The position numbers and the translations under genes were made by a program. Positions 10,594-21,354 of a stretch of DNA of 64,000 nt are shown here, piece by piece. The stretch's first letter is position 1; each line of letters starts with the position of its first letter. The notes beneath the pieces were generated by a model that did not search any database, had not been told where the DNA came from, and saw nothing but the letters and a program-made list of their open reading frames with translations. The DNA comes from Hysterangium stoloniferum. Its lineage: Eukaryota > Basidiomycota > Agaricomycetes > Hysterangiales > Hysterangiaceae. The DNA is taken from the NCBI GenBank assembly GCA_015178975.1, contig WHVD01000071.1:1-64000 (forward strand), written 5' to 3'.

Positions 10594-11411
10594 AGTCGGG
10601 TTTCTTCTTATTACAAATTTTGATACAATTAAACGGGAAGCACGGAATCTCGCCGAATAAATGCACGCTATAAGTGGCAGTGTGAATGACCCTCAATAAC
10701 GAGTATAAATATCACCCACGATGTCACTCGCGAAAGTCACCGAGGGCGAGGCTGAGTTTTATGTCGTAGCTTCAGGCAAACCTTGCAAGACAGGGAGAAG
10801 CTTCAAGAAGGATGGGGTACAACTGTCTGTAAACCATATAGAGATTTGGGTTGACGCGTGGGTGACCCACCCACCGTTGTTAAGATATCCACCAACAAGA
10901 TGTCCGACGTCGGCCCGTATCGCAGTCATGTCGAGGACTGGGGGGAATTATCTCACGGAGTGATGGGACATCTTCAAGTGTTGGAAAAGGCCCCGGGTGT
11001 TACTGTGGACTCTGTTTGGAAAGGATGAATGAAAGTCTTCCATAGTGCAAAGAAAGCTTCGCCGATGGCCAAGCTGACAATATACAGGTAAATCATAAGT
11101 CGGTTTTCTCAAGATGCTGCCTTGAGCAAGTTTCTACGCAGCCGTCTAACGCCACCAAGACTGGAAAGAATACTCCAAGAGACTGTCGATTTAATGAAGT
11201 AAGGATAACTCAGCGTCAATGTTGAATACACTCGAAATTCCGACATCTTTGTAGACCCACATATCCACTTCAATTTGAACGAAGAGCCCCAATGGTGTTA
11301 CATGATTGGTTCCCGGTGACTTTACTTTGTATACGGTAGCAAAGGTCACACTACTTGCGTTATGCCATCTTTGGCTTTGGCCTTCACATGGTTTTCCGGT
11401 GGCTATTGATT
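10594..11411. repeat. 818-bp tandem duplication, second unit
   Basis: Partner of 9776-10593. A shorter relative (33894-34085) lies after the gypsy element, showing that this promoter-like region was part of the duplicated X locus. Confidence 0.9.
10721..10963 (+). CDS. Small unrecognised ORF (80 aa) after a TATA box
   Basis: ATG-started ORF of 80 codons with no recognised domain. A TATAAATA box lies at 10704-10711, only 10 bases before the ATG, which is too close for this ATG to be downstream of a normal transcription start. A second ATG at 10900 opens another frame of 42 codons (from MSDVGPYR) that is also kept in the first duplicate through compensating indels. Either reading could be the real one, or neither. 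Confidence 0.25.
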   Translation: MSLAKVTEGEAEFYVVASGKPCKTGRSFKKDGVQLSVNHIEIWVDAWVTHPPLLRYPPTRCPTSARIAVMSRTGGNYLTE

Positions 11412-11913
11412 AGATAGGAATAGGTCAACTGCGATTAAGCCATCACGTTACAACATTTTAGTCAAGTCACCGCTACACACTAATTTTGATGAGGTTGCAT
11501 CAACATTTACCATATACATCGCACATTATCTAATCAGAATTTCGTCACTGCTTTCCCATGTATATATCGTGGAAGCAATCTGCCACGTGCGTCAGCTCTC
11601 TGTAGAGGAGCTCATGGCGATCGGTGGATGCATTGAATTCGGTTACAACCGTGCGTCGCGACATCACAACATTTCATCTATCCCACGAAAATCATAACTG
11701 ACTACATCACCCACAACCACCTTCCATTTATAAATATCATATGCGGCTTCTCGTGTGTTGTATCCACCAAGATGCATGGTTTCGAGATATTGCTAGAGCT
11801 ATATTGAAGGTTTAGTGGACAACACAAATATGCAGATGGCGTCATTGTCACGTCATATTGATTGGAGGACAGCACATTCCCTATTTTGGAGTATTTACTG
11901 CTTGAAAACCTTC

Positions 11914-12117
11914 TTAGATGACAGCACGCTTCTCACCTATCACATCAACCAGCTGAATGCGGTTTCTTCGCTCATTTGCCCATCGTAAGGTATGTTCACA
12001 ATATTTTACCTGCCAGCACCGTCTTACATCCGCCACGTAAGGGTCTAACTTGCAATATCTTCCATTGCTGCGTGTCCATTCAAAATTTGTATTAATAAAT
12101 TGAACACATAATGCCAT
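11914..12117 (-). CDS. Conserved 67-aa ORF (B1 copy)
   Basis: 67 codons from an ATG on the minus strand, beginning MALCVQFINTNFEW and rich in Arg and Cys. The matching ORF at 39100-39303 is open over the full length with only a handful of substitutions, most changing single residues. No domain was recognised. Conservation may only reflect recent segmental duplication. Confidence 0.35.
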   Translation of the reverse strand: MALCVQFINTNFEWTRSNGRYCKLDPYVADVRRCWQVKYCEHTLRWANERRNRIQLVDVIGEKRAVI

Positions 12118-12799
12118 GTCAGGTAATCCTTGCTTCCACTAGCCGTGTTATTATCTATCTTGTTGAGTGGAATGTTTCGCCCCAGGCTCACACTAGTGAT
12201 GCGTGGATATGGCTCTTCAATGCAACGACAATGGAGATCCATGATTGTGACCCACCCGCAGCGTGATCGCAGGCGGAGTTCGTCTGGTACGTACAGAATC
12301 ACCATTCTGGTAATACTTACATGTCCCTGTTTTCTGCCTTCTTACCGGCCCCTTTGATACTGGCCATCCCACTGTTCCTTTTGGGCTTCACAAAGGTGGC
12401 CATGACAGTCCTCTTCTTTCCCACCCGATGGTCATCCATCGCAGCTCTGATTTTCATGCCTCAATCCATCCTTCATGTTCTCGTTTTAAATTATTGTCAT
12501 TCAGGGAATTAATGATGTACTGTGAGTTGATTCGAATTTCTCAGTGGATGATCGGCCACTGGCAACACCCAGTGGGCATCGCAGCGACAGTAAAAAAAGA
12601 ATTATATGCGCTCTTACATTGGCTCAAACTATATAGCTGTGTAAATTTGGTAAATACAGCTCCCAAGTGAGTGATGAAAGGGCGACGGTATTGAACTGCC
12701 CCTGCTTTGGTTGAGATGTGTCGGCATTATCCCAGAGAAATGAATAAGAATTGTGTCCAATTGATGGTGCAAGACCTCTGTCATGGCAACCATTTTCTC

Positions 12800-13145
12800 C
12801 AACAAGTATATGGAGTTCTAATTACACGCTATCGATACACCAGTGGAAGGTGTGACGACAACGCAGGGGAAGGAACGCGCGGTGAAATAAAGGCACATGA
12901 GCCAAGAACGGATGGAATGTTCGTTGATCGAGCTGCGCATAGGGTCATTGAACGAGAGAAACAAGAATGGCGATGGAGTAGAGCTTGTGCACTTTGGTAC
13001 ACGCGGATTCGGGGTCTGAAGGTCTATCGGCTTCAGAGTCAACTCCATTATTCCATCACCAGACGTCAGGAGAGCCCGACCTAGCCTTGTGTGTCGCACA
13101 ATGAGACTGGTAGGACAATCCTTTGTACAACAGATTGGGGATTGA
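12800..13145 (+). pseudogene. Gene C fragment (unrecognised)
   Basis: Homologous to the C-terminal half of the ORF at 40514-41053 and, in part, to 44700-44990 (inverted). The shared C-terminal reading frame contains a stretch like RVNSIIPSPDVRRARP ending QQIGD and a stop. In this copy the frame is broken by indels relative to 40514-41053. No function is suggested by the residues. Confidence 0.4.
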
Positions 13146-13575
13146 AGCATGAGGTTAAAGTCATCAGATGAAGTGGAGTGATCACTTGTTGTGCGGCTTG
13201 ATCATGTCACAAGCAAAATAAATATAACAATTGGGCTCACCTCTTTTTGGAAACACCACGAGTAATATCGTACCCGTACTTGTATATCCTAGGGCAGCAT
13301 GGATTGGCGGTAAAATAGTTGAGCCTTGGTAAAAAAAAACAACTATTCCTGATCAATCCGGATTAAAGTACAATATACACAACTGGATGTCGTAATTTGA
13401 CTATACCCTGCAGAACATGCACAAACGGCATCCGGCCGGACATGAGTACATTACAGTAAATTTGATTACCTGTTGAATGATTACCTCTCCTTTAGTTTCA
13501 ATTACCCCCGCAGATGCTCGGCTCAATAGAACCGTATGGCTGGTGGGAGATGTGTTCTTAAACAACGCCTACTTT

Positions 13576-13767
13576 TCAACAAACGTCAGCCACACACAAG
13601 AGGTCCCACATAGAACACTCCTTGATACATTTACATCGATCAGAAGTTAGGTCGCAAATTGGTTCTTTGTACCTACGGACATCAGGGTGAAACAATATTG
13701 TATAATTCTTTCTGGACGCGACGTCGAGGCTGCAGACTGATATGTGTGACGCGTCGCCTTCGTCCAA
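13576..13767 (-). CDS. Conserved Cys-rich C-terminal exon (B1 copy)
   Basis: Open minus-strand stretch ending in a Cys-rich tail with five Cys in the last 25 residues (DRCKCIKEC, then LLC and VC). It reappears at 41501-41740 with the tail unchanged apart from one residue. It has no ATG, so it may be a 3' exon. Function unknown. Confidence 0.3.
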   Translation of the reverse strand: MDEGDASHISVCSLDVASRKNYTILFHPDVRRYKEPICDLTSDRCKCIKECSMWDLLCVADVC

Positions 13768-14045
13768 CCTTTTTTAAAACCCCGCTTAAACAAATTATCA
13801 CCTGACGCCTCTTCTGAAACAACATTCTTCTCTTTCCAAATGGGACAGTATTGGCATATGTGTGTAGATAATTTCAATAATTGTTACTCTAGTTGCCATC
13901 GCTAACGTCACCTTTAAGCGCTGATATAGATGCACAACGACTCATCCCGCTCAACCGTTCCGGGTTAAAATTAGGCGAATTCTTTTGGAACGAACAACCT
14001 AACATAATAGTATTACTATGCTGGCCTGTAACGTGTGATGTTTTA

Positions 14046-14870
14046 ATGAAAAATATCGAAAGGAATTGGTCTATCGTTCGGCCTAGGGATGGCAGGTATG
14101 TTTACACTCTCTCAAAAATAATCACATGTAGTTCCAAATACCCAAAAAGTAAAATTGAACAGCTCCCATATGATATTCATCTCTCCATCTTTAATGCCCT
14201 CCAAGTCGAAGACGCCGTCTCCCTCGCAATAACCTGCTGGGTGATGTGGGATGCTATTAAAAAGATTCTACCAGCGGCAATGGAAACTGTCCTCTTTCCT
14301 CTTGTGGCCCACCATAGCATTATTTGTGTCGGAAATTATGTTTTGAATGATGACTACCCCCGTGGAATGCTTACTGAGGAAGAGCTTGCCGAAGTTTCTA
14401 AAGCAGAACGTCTGTATTCGTGGATACGTGAATTTGAAGACTGGGACGAAGACAATGGTATATTTCCTCCAGCGGCAATGGTACCAGGGTCACATGATTT
14501 GCGCATTTTTCAAGAGATTGTCGATAAAAAGTTCCCTCTGGTACGAGTCGTTCGTAATATGTCTAAGAAAGAGTATATCTGCGAAAGTGGCATAACTGCG
14601 GAAGCCGGTCTGGAAGAGATGGGTGTCACACAGGCTATATTATCGCGAATTTGCTGGTCTCATGGTCCCTCTTCGTCTATGGCCTATCAAGGAGATATTC
14701 ACCGTGGTACCTGGGCGGGAGATCGTATCGACATCATGTGTGAGGATCGACATGATGCCGTCTTGATGGCAGAATCGAAGGATCCTTCCAAAGCACCCTG
14801 GAAGGACGTCACAGAAGCGTGTGTCCAGATGCTCCTTTATATCCGGAGTGCTGAGATCTCGGCGTACTAG
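14046..14870 (+). CDS. F-box-like protein, locus B1
   Basis: ATG 14046 was chosen because it matches the start kept in B2 and B3. An F-box-like motif lies just after the first intron site (IEQLPYDIHLSIFNALQ followed by SLAITC), which in known F-box proteins binds Skp1 in SCF ubiquitin ligases. The rest (about 220 residues) is acidic and then GDIHRGTWAGDRIDIMCEDRHDAV-like, not a recognised substrate domain. The intron at 14096-14131 (GTATGT to TGTAG) is only 36 bp and has lost a segment containing the CTAAC branch site seen in B2 and B3; it is a multiple of three, so the ORF stays open either way (274 or 262 aa). Possible 3' exons with the sequence FIILAPHVLWMY lie after 14870. This is the only copy of the three with the body still open. 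Confidence 0.65.
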   Translation: MKNIERNWSIVRPRDGRYVYTLSKIITCSSKYPKSKIEQLPYDIHLSIFNALQVEDAVSLAITCWVMWDAIKKILPAAMETVLFPLVAHHSIICVGNYVLNDDYPRGMLTEEELAEVSKAERLYSWIREFEDWDEDNGIFPPAAMVPGSHDLRIFQEIVDKKFPLVRVVRNMSKKEYICESGITAEAGLEEMGVTQAILSRICWSHGPSSSMAYQGDIHRGTWAGDRIDIMCEDRHDAVLMAESKDPSKAPWKDVTEACVQMLLYIRSAEISAY

Positions 14871-15260
14871 CTCAGTATTCATTATTCTGGCCCCCCATGT
14901 TCTGTGGATGTATATTACTATGAAATTAGACAAGCGCTTTGCAACGGTTTGAATTTTTTGTCATTCCTGAGTTTCAAACTGGAAGATTGGTTAGACATTT
15001 TTTACTCCAGTACCGAGAGCGACACAATTCCTAGTTAATTACAGTTATATAATTGCTAATATATACGTTAGAAGAAACGTTGAGGAATTATCACTATTGA
15101 ATACGCTGTCAAACACAAAAGGAGTCATTCCCATCAACAACCCCGTATATACTGTGAGCTGCATGTGAAACCACATGCACACTCAACCGTTTTGATGAAC
15201 ACATTCCCACATTGGAATCGTACAGAAATTTTTCATTGATGGTCAAAATAGATATCGGCT
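14871..15260 (+). other. Possible 3' exons of the F-box gene
   Basis: The stretch 14871-14945 and then about 15005-15165 read open in one frame if an intron from GTTTGAATTT to ACTCCAG is removed. The same blocks are kept in B2 (37728-38030, minus). They would add a hydrophobic segment and a conserved tail. This splice is not proven, and the B1 ORF has a stop at 14868-14870 before it. Confidence 0.3.
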
Positions 15261-15282
15261 TTTCTCCGCCACCGATTGTAGC

Positions 15283-15579
15283 ATGTCAAGTCCTCCTGAA
15301 AACGGTGTGTGGATCAGAACAAGGCTGAAGAGTACGTGTTATTATTTGAAACTATTATAAAAAGAATGTTCAGTGACACAGCTACCCAGGCAATTAATGG
15401 GCCTCCGTGAACGAAGATTGAACTGCATAGAACTGGAAAGGATCGTGTCTAATCGCCGAAGCATTGATTACACTCATTCGCAATCTTTCGTTAGAAATAC
15501 TACAAGAGCTTCTCACTATTCCCGCCACACTCGCAGAACCGTGACCACACGAATAAACTCAGTCTCTTATAACGGGTAA
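15283..15579 (+). pseudogene. Broken copy of a 98-aa ORF (B1)
   Basis: Starts with ATGTCAAGTCCTCC and matches the open ORF at 37263-37559, but a TAA replaces CAA near codon 27. It has no recognised domain. It sits downstream of the F-box gene in both copies, in the same orientation. Confidence 0.4.
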
Positions 15580-17183
15580 GACGGACCGGTAAATAGCGTG
15601 CTAGATCTATGATTTGTTGGTCGAAGACAATGCAGAGTCTTAGTAAGGAGTTAAACAAAGAGGAGGATGGTGGAGACAATGGTGAGAATGAGGACAATGC
15701 GCAGGAGATTGTTCAATTCTAGTAGTCTCCAATAGAACAATAACAGACGGGATCACGTGATCAGGACAATAGAAGCGCAGTGTGGCAGGTCCACAATTGG
15801 CATGTTTTTTCTTATAAAAAGTAGACAGAAGTATCTACATTTCTCTAATAACACTTTTACCTCTACTTCAAACAACAGGTTATGGGCCCCAGCTGTACAT
15901 AATTATCACCATCTACTATCACATCTAAAAAAAAAAACTACCTGTAACAATCACTTACAATGTCAAACACCAACACCATCTTCAAGATCGATCCGCTCAA
16001 TGGAGATAACTACACAGCATGGAGACGATACCTCATGGTGATCCTGGATGATCTAGAACTATGGGAGATAGCCAATGGCAGCGAGATGAAACCAATCTTG
16101 ACCAATGTCAATGATGCCCAGGAACAACAGGAAATCGCAGATTGGATCAAGAAAGACAAGAAAATGAGAAAATAGATTTTCTTATGCATATCTGATGAAC
16201 ATCAAGTTTATATTGACGATGGGATGACTGGACACAAAATTTGGACTAGACTACAAGACATATTTGAGTCTAGGGGGGCAGTTGGTGTTGTCAACTTAAG
16301 TTGAGAATTTTTCAGGACATTTGCGGAAGATGGCACTAATATGGCTAAGTGCACGAGGACAATCAATCACTAACTTGGACTTCACAAATACATTGCTTAC
16401 ATCACTTCCAGACTCTTGGTTGACATTCATCACAGTAGTTAATGCTGGTGCAGTAGCTGTGTCATTGAATATACTCATATCTAGGATCCTAGATGAGGAT
16501 CGGGCTTGACAGGCTGGAGCAGTGCAACAAACAGCACTCAAAGCCAGTGAAAGACCAGGAGCCACAAAAGGCACATGCCACAACTGTCGCAAGAAAGGAC
16601 ACTATCTTGCAGATTGTTGGGGAAAAGGGGGTGGCAAAGAAGGCCAGACACCCAAATGGTTCAAACCTAGAGACACGGACACAGCTGAACAACCAAATTT
16701 TGCATTCATGGCTAATATAGCATTAACATCGACCTCAATGTCTGACTGCTTGGCTGATACTGCAGCCTCAACACACATAGCACAGAACAAACAGGACTTC
16801 ATTACCTACTCTGAGGAATCTTCAGAAATCACAGGGATTACACCTGGCACATCACTAAAAACAAAAGGATGAGGATCAGTCACATTAGAGTTCAAGGTTG
16901 GCGAAAAAATCTATTCCATTATACTCAGAAACATCAAACATGCACCTGAAGCCCCAAACAACCTCATCAGTATAGGATGACTTACTGTAATGGACATTCG
17001 GCACTCTTCACTCCAGTTGGTGTACAATTTAAAGGGAAATCAGGAACTATCTTTGGCATGGGATGGAAAGTTGGTAGCATGTATCAGATGAGAGCGCATG
17101 TCAAGAAAACCAGTCAGAAGCAGGACTTTGTCACTGTAGTACATGGACGCACCTGGGACAAATGGCACCATATTCTTGGACAC

Positions 17184-17761
17184 TGTTACGACCCGTTCCC
17201 AGATGTTTCAATATCCGACTTCCGATCTCCGACTTCTGACTTCTGACCTCTGACTACGGAACATCATAGTTACCATATCATCTGCATTCTTCCCTTGTTC
17301 CGCATTTGGTAATTTGTCTGTTGACAAATATTCACTTGTTTGTCTATTGTATTCCTGTTTCAGAATATTGTATTCCTGTTTCAGAATATTGTATTCCTGT
17401 TTCAGAATATTGTGTTCCCAATACATCTTATTGTATTTCCATTTTAAGATTACTTCCATTTCCATCTTATTATGGTCTTAGTTTGTAGTACAATAACAAG
17501 AAGACTTATATTAGTTTCCGCGAATTTGTACTTTACCTTAGATCTGATATCGACTTAGTTTCTTATTCCTTCTCCCATCTTTCTGTACGCTCGATATTCG
17601 GAACTCTTCGGAACTCTGAATATCCGTATCTTCCATCGTAAGTCTCACCTCCAAAATTAAGGACATTGAGCGTTTGCGTAGAGGTGCAGCACATAAGCTG
17701 AAGCCGACGTCCTGACCCTATCTGATAGTTCCGGAATAAGTTCCCGACATGGCACTTAACA
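17184..17761 (+). mobile_element. Solo Ty3/gypsy LTR (element-1 family), 578 bp
   Basis: Begins TGTTACGACCCG and ends GCACTTAACA, matching the LTRs of the element at 26215-33893 in that element's sense direction. It is flanked by the 5-bp target duplication GACAC (17179-17183 and 17762-17766). It contains a short tandem array of about 18-19 bp (TATTGTATTCCTGTTTCAGA type, 17344-17410). It is a recombination remnant with no coding capacity. Confidence 0.93.
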
Positions 17762-17783
17762 GACACATCAATTACTGGACAAT

Positions 17784-18566
17784 TGTTAGGATACATACAG
17801 GGCAGGTCTCCGGAGAAACCTGCAGAATATCCGGTAGGACCTGGCTTCAGCTTATAGGCTGTGCCCTCACTAGATCGTGTTGTCCAATTTCAGATGGACG
17901 GACGGGAATCCTGGGGAGTCCAGGTGAGGGTTGTGGGTCGAGGGGTCGAGATTGGTGAGAGAGATAGATGCGCCAGAGCCTGTGGGCTCTGACTAGTGTA
18001 AGGGGTGTGATTCAAGTAGGGTTTAGAGTGGAAAATGTATTAGATTACTGGGGGGAATCTAAGCTGATTTTCTGACTGGATTGTATGTACAACATCTGCC
18101 AGTTTAAATAGACCGTGGAGTGAATGTCATACCAAATCCAGTAATAATGAAACAAAATGAGCAAAACATAAAACAGGAATAGTAAACACTGAATTGGTGT
18201 TAGGAACAGGACATAATGGAGCAGAGTCCAAATAGTGACAAATCATAAACCATGACAGGAAACAGAGTGGAGGTGGAGTCCGAATCATGACAGGTCATTT
18301 GACTAAAATGGGAATGGGGCTCTGTGAGAGGGAAGATGGGTTTACTGAGTGGGGTCCAGCGACTGACGTGCGGGACAAGGTTGGACATATACATAGATGG
18401 AGTCTGGTGGGATTTCCGGTGACTGAAACACAATGTAATTAAGTTGAACCTAGACGAGTCTGACATACGGAGTCCAGCGGGAATTCCAGTAAACTGATAA
18501 TGGGTGCATATAGGGTGCTGGTGCATATAAGTTAGTGTCTGGAGTCCGATGGGATTTCCGGTTGTA
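17784..18566 (-). mobile_element. Solo LTR, family 2, 783 bp
   Basis: Begins TGTTAGGATACATAC and ends at TTCCGGTTGTA, flanked by ACAAT on both sides (17779-17783 and 18567-18571). Other copies suggest the true end is TGTAACA, so three bases of an ACA repeat were probably lost at the junction. Related pieces lie at 21038-21354 and 53858-54571. It lies 22 bp from the other solo LTR. Confidence 0.85.
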
Positions 18567-18988
18567 ACAATGATCAAAACGCTCAAAAAGAATAACTTGG
18601 TTATAGGCTTGGAAATTGATGAATCACAAGTGCCAACTCAATGTACAGCTTGCATTCAAGGTAAACAACATGTTGAGCCATTTCCACAGCAGGCAACCCA
18701 AAATGCCGAGCAGATTAGTGACCTTGTTGTGTCAGATGTATGGGGGCCAGCACAGGTTGAAGGGCCAGCACGCGAAAAGTATTTCTACTCATACACTGAT
18801 GCTAAATTCAGGTATTCAGCAGTTTATTTTGGAAATACGAAGGATAAAGCATTAAAACACCCCAAAACCTTCAAAGCATTCCTCAAGACCCAAACTGGTA
18901 ACAAACTCAAACATTTTTGCTTGGATAATGGTGGAGAATATGTCAACAAACCATTCAAGGATTTCTGTGCTAAAAATGGCATTATCAT

Positions 18989-20317
18989 TGTAATGTATTC
19001 AGGGGATTCTCTTAGATAGCTCAATATATGCTATAGTGTCACAGAGCTTCAATAATAAAACAAGCAAAGGTCCAGTAATTTAAATACTGATAGATTAATG
19101 AGCTGCGCTATTAAGCTTAAACAACTCAAATCAATGCTTACTTTGATTATTGGAAGATTCAATAGAACTGTGTATGACTCTTTTAGCAAATAAAAGAACT
19201 ATTCCTTGAGAATAGGGGCTGGAAGCTGAATATATGCGCAGTAACTTGGCAGAGACTTGATATAAAGCTTCGGATTCTTGTGTGCTTATTTGTAACTATT
19301 AACAGTTATTTACCAAGGTGTTAAATAATTTATTACTAGAGAAAATAATTTGTATTGGATTATCTGAGTGCTTGTACTTGATTAATTCAATAAACTTAGG
19401 GCTGGGCCTTGAGTAATCTAGTATTGGCAGGGATTTCAGTAAGGATACTTAGATACTTATTAGGTTTATTATCTAATTAATAAGCCTAAAGGGTAGCTGT
19501 GAGGCTGGGGGGAACTTAGATGATTAGCTAAGTCCAAGAGTTGCTGACAAAGATTCAAGATGCTGCAAGTGTAGGTGCTTGCAGTGAGTGTATCAGACTA
19601 AGGCTATTATTGTCCTTAGGATGATGAGGTAAGCTTCTGTGCTGTACTGTAAAATATGAGTGTGATAGATTGGTTTTATTGGAAATTTGGCCCTCCTTAT
19701 ATACATTTTGATAACACAATGATTAGCTAACTATTTAGTTTATGAGGTCATTAGTGAGATCATAATGACCTCATATTCTACTCATTATTTATCCTTTGTT
19801 TAACATGTGATTCCCTTCTCTGAGACAAGGGTTCTAACCTCTTGCTTGAAGATGAAGGTTCAAGGCCGCGGTCCCGGGACGGAAGCAAACGATGAGTCGG
19901 TGGAACCTAATAATGACTCGGGTAGTCACGTTCGTGACTTGTGTGACTCGGGTAGTCACATTCGTGACTTGTGTGACTCGGGTAGTCACACTCGTGACCT
20001 TTGTGACATCCCGACACCGGAGGCTTATCTAATAGGTCACATGACTTCAAAAATGCGCAAACTAGGCTGCAGCAAGTGCCGAAAGGTAATAACTAAGTAA
20101 ATAAAATATAAATAATTAGTTAAAAATTATAATAAATTAACTAAGATATAATAGCATAATATGAGTTCATATATGCTATTATTATGCAAAGTTAAAAGGA
20201 ATAGAGCCTATATTTCACAATAAAAATATAATAAAAATACAATAAATTCAAGAAAATATTAATAAATTCAAAGAAAATTAAGAGAAAATTATGAGATAAA
20301 GCTGATACCTCACATGT
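18989..20317 (+). mobile_element. LTR family 3, near full copy
   Basis: Begins TGTAATGTATTCAGGGG and ends ACCTCACA, the same ends as the inverted copy at 24108-26084. AT-rich. It contains a 30-bp tandem array at about 19915-20005 (three units with GACTCGGGTAGTCAC). Its insertion truncates the copia integrase. No target duplication was found because the right side is rearranged. Confidence 0.8.
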
Positions 20318-21037
20318 CCTTAGGATGATGAGGTAAGCTTCTGTGCTGTACTGTAAAATATGTGTGTGATAGATGATTTTATTGGAAACTGAGCCTTCCT
20401 TATATACATTTTGATAACTCAATGATTAGCTAACTATTTAATTTATGAGGTCATTAGTTAGATCATAATGACCTCATATTCTACTCATTATTTACCCTTT
20501 ATTTATCATGTGATTCCCTTCTCTGAGACAAGGGTTCTAACCTCTTGCTTGAACATGAAGGTTCAAGGCTGCGGTCCCGGGACGGAAGCTAACGATGAGT
20601 CGGCAGAATCAATTAATGACTCAGGTAGTCACATCCGTGACCTGTGTGACATCCCGACATCAGACTGTGACTTGTGTGACATCCCGACACCAGACTGTGA
20701 CTTGTGTGACATCCCGACACCGGACTGTGACTTGTGTGACATCCGGACACTGAACGCTTATCTAATAAGTCACATGACTTCAAAAATGCGCAAACAAGGT
20801 GCCGAAAGGCAATAACTAAGTAAATAAAATATAAATAATTAGTTAAAAATTATAATAAATAAATTAAGTAATAATAGCACAATATGAGTCCATATATGCT
20901 ATTATTTATGTGAAGTCAAAAGGAATAAGGCCTATTTTTCACAATAAACATAGTAAAAAATACAATAAATTCGAAAGAATATTAAATAATCCACAGAAAA
21001 TTAAGAGAATATAATGAGATGATGCTGATACATCACA
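20318..21037 (+). repeat. Tandem partial copy of LTR family 3
   Basis: Repeats the 3' half of 18989-20317 (from TGTCCTTAGGATGATGAGG, first seen at 19613). It carries a different 30-bp array (about 20640-20755, four units of GTGACATCCCGACAC type) at the place where the first copy has its own array. It ends CATCACA at 21037. Confidence 0.85.
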
Positions 21038-21354
21038 GCATCTATCTCTCTCAACGATCTCAACTCATGACCCACGACCTCTAACTTACAACCCATGACC
21101 TCTGACTTACAACCCACGACCTCCGACTTACAACCCATGACCTCTGACTTACAATCCACGACCTCCAACTTACAACCCACGATCTCTGACTTACAACCTA
21201 TGACCCATGAACCCTGCCCGGACTCCCTGGGATTCCCATCTGTCTGTTTGAAATTGGACAACACGATCTAGTAAGGGCGCTGCCTATAAGGTGAAGCCAA
21301 GTCCTACTGGATATCCCATGGGTTTCTCTGGAGACCCGCCCTGTGTGTATATCC
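21038..21354 (+). mobile_element. Partial LTR family 2 with a 20-21-bp array
   Basis: Reverse complement of the first part of 17784-18566, ending ATATCCTAACA at 21354. An array of about seven units of 20-21 bp (CGACCTCTGACTTACAACCC type) lies at 21064-21206. The unit is far less regular in the other family members, so the array expanded in this copy. Confidence 0.75.

Larger units (their letters stand above)
12203..13865. other. 1.66-kb segment inserted in F-box locus B1
   Basis: Copies B2 and B3 join CACTAGTGATGC directly to AGATAATTTC, whereas in B1 this stretch lies between them. Its 3' half (about 12800-13860) reappears in B3 downstream of a fusion point (40710-41830). It holds the gene C fragment (about 12800-13145, plus strand). 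No terminal repeats or target duplication were found, so it looks like a rearrangement rather than a named transposon. Confidence 0.6.
15750..18988 (+). mobile_element. Ty1/copia retrotransposon, truncated and decayed
   Basis: A TATAAAAAG box (about 15813) and a candidate primer-binding site after AACAACA (about 15878-15900) suggest a short 5' LTR, whose start I could not fix. Gag, zinc knuckle, protease and integrase follow on the plus strand. Two solo LTRs interrupt the integrase region (17184-17761 and 17784-18566), and the element is cut at 18989 by a third LTR. Reverse transcriptase, RNase H and the 3' LTR are missing. Confidence 0.85.
15960..18988 (+). pseudogene. Copia Gag-Pol polyprotein remnant
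   Basis: ATG 15960 opens Gag (LNGDNYTAWRRYLMVIL, typical of copia Gag). Stops at 16173 and 16507 and a frameshift near 16360 break it. A CX2CX4HX4C zinc knuckle (CHNCRKKGHYLADC) lies at about 16579-16620, a protease active-site motif LADTAASTH at about 16750-16780, and the GAG-pre-integrase motif WHHILGH at about 17160-17183. The integrase catalytic Asp residues are in SDVWGP (about 18735) and LDNGGEY (about 18922); the catalytic Glu is lost beyond the truncation. The reading frame on either side of the two solo LTRs matches if both are removed with one target copy each. Confidence 0.85.

Noticed and set aside
17784..18566. This solo LTR as the 3' LTR of the copia element
   Set aside because: It is family 2, has its own ACAAT target copies, and integrase coding continues in frame after it.
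21064..21206. Regular short repeats as a CRISPR array
   Set aside because: Units are 20-21 bp, contiguous and without spacers, inside an LTR in a fungal genome; it is a minisatellite.
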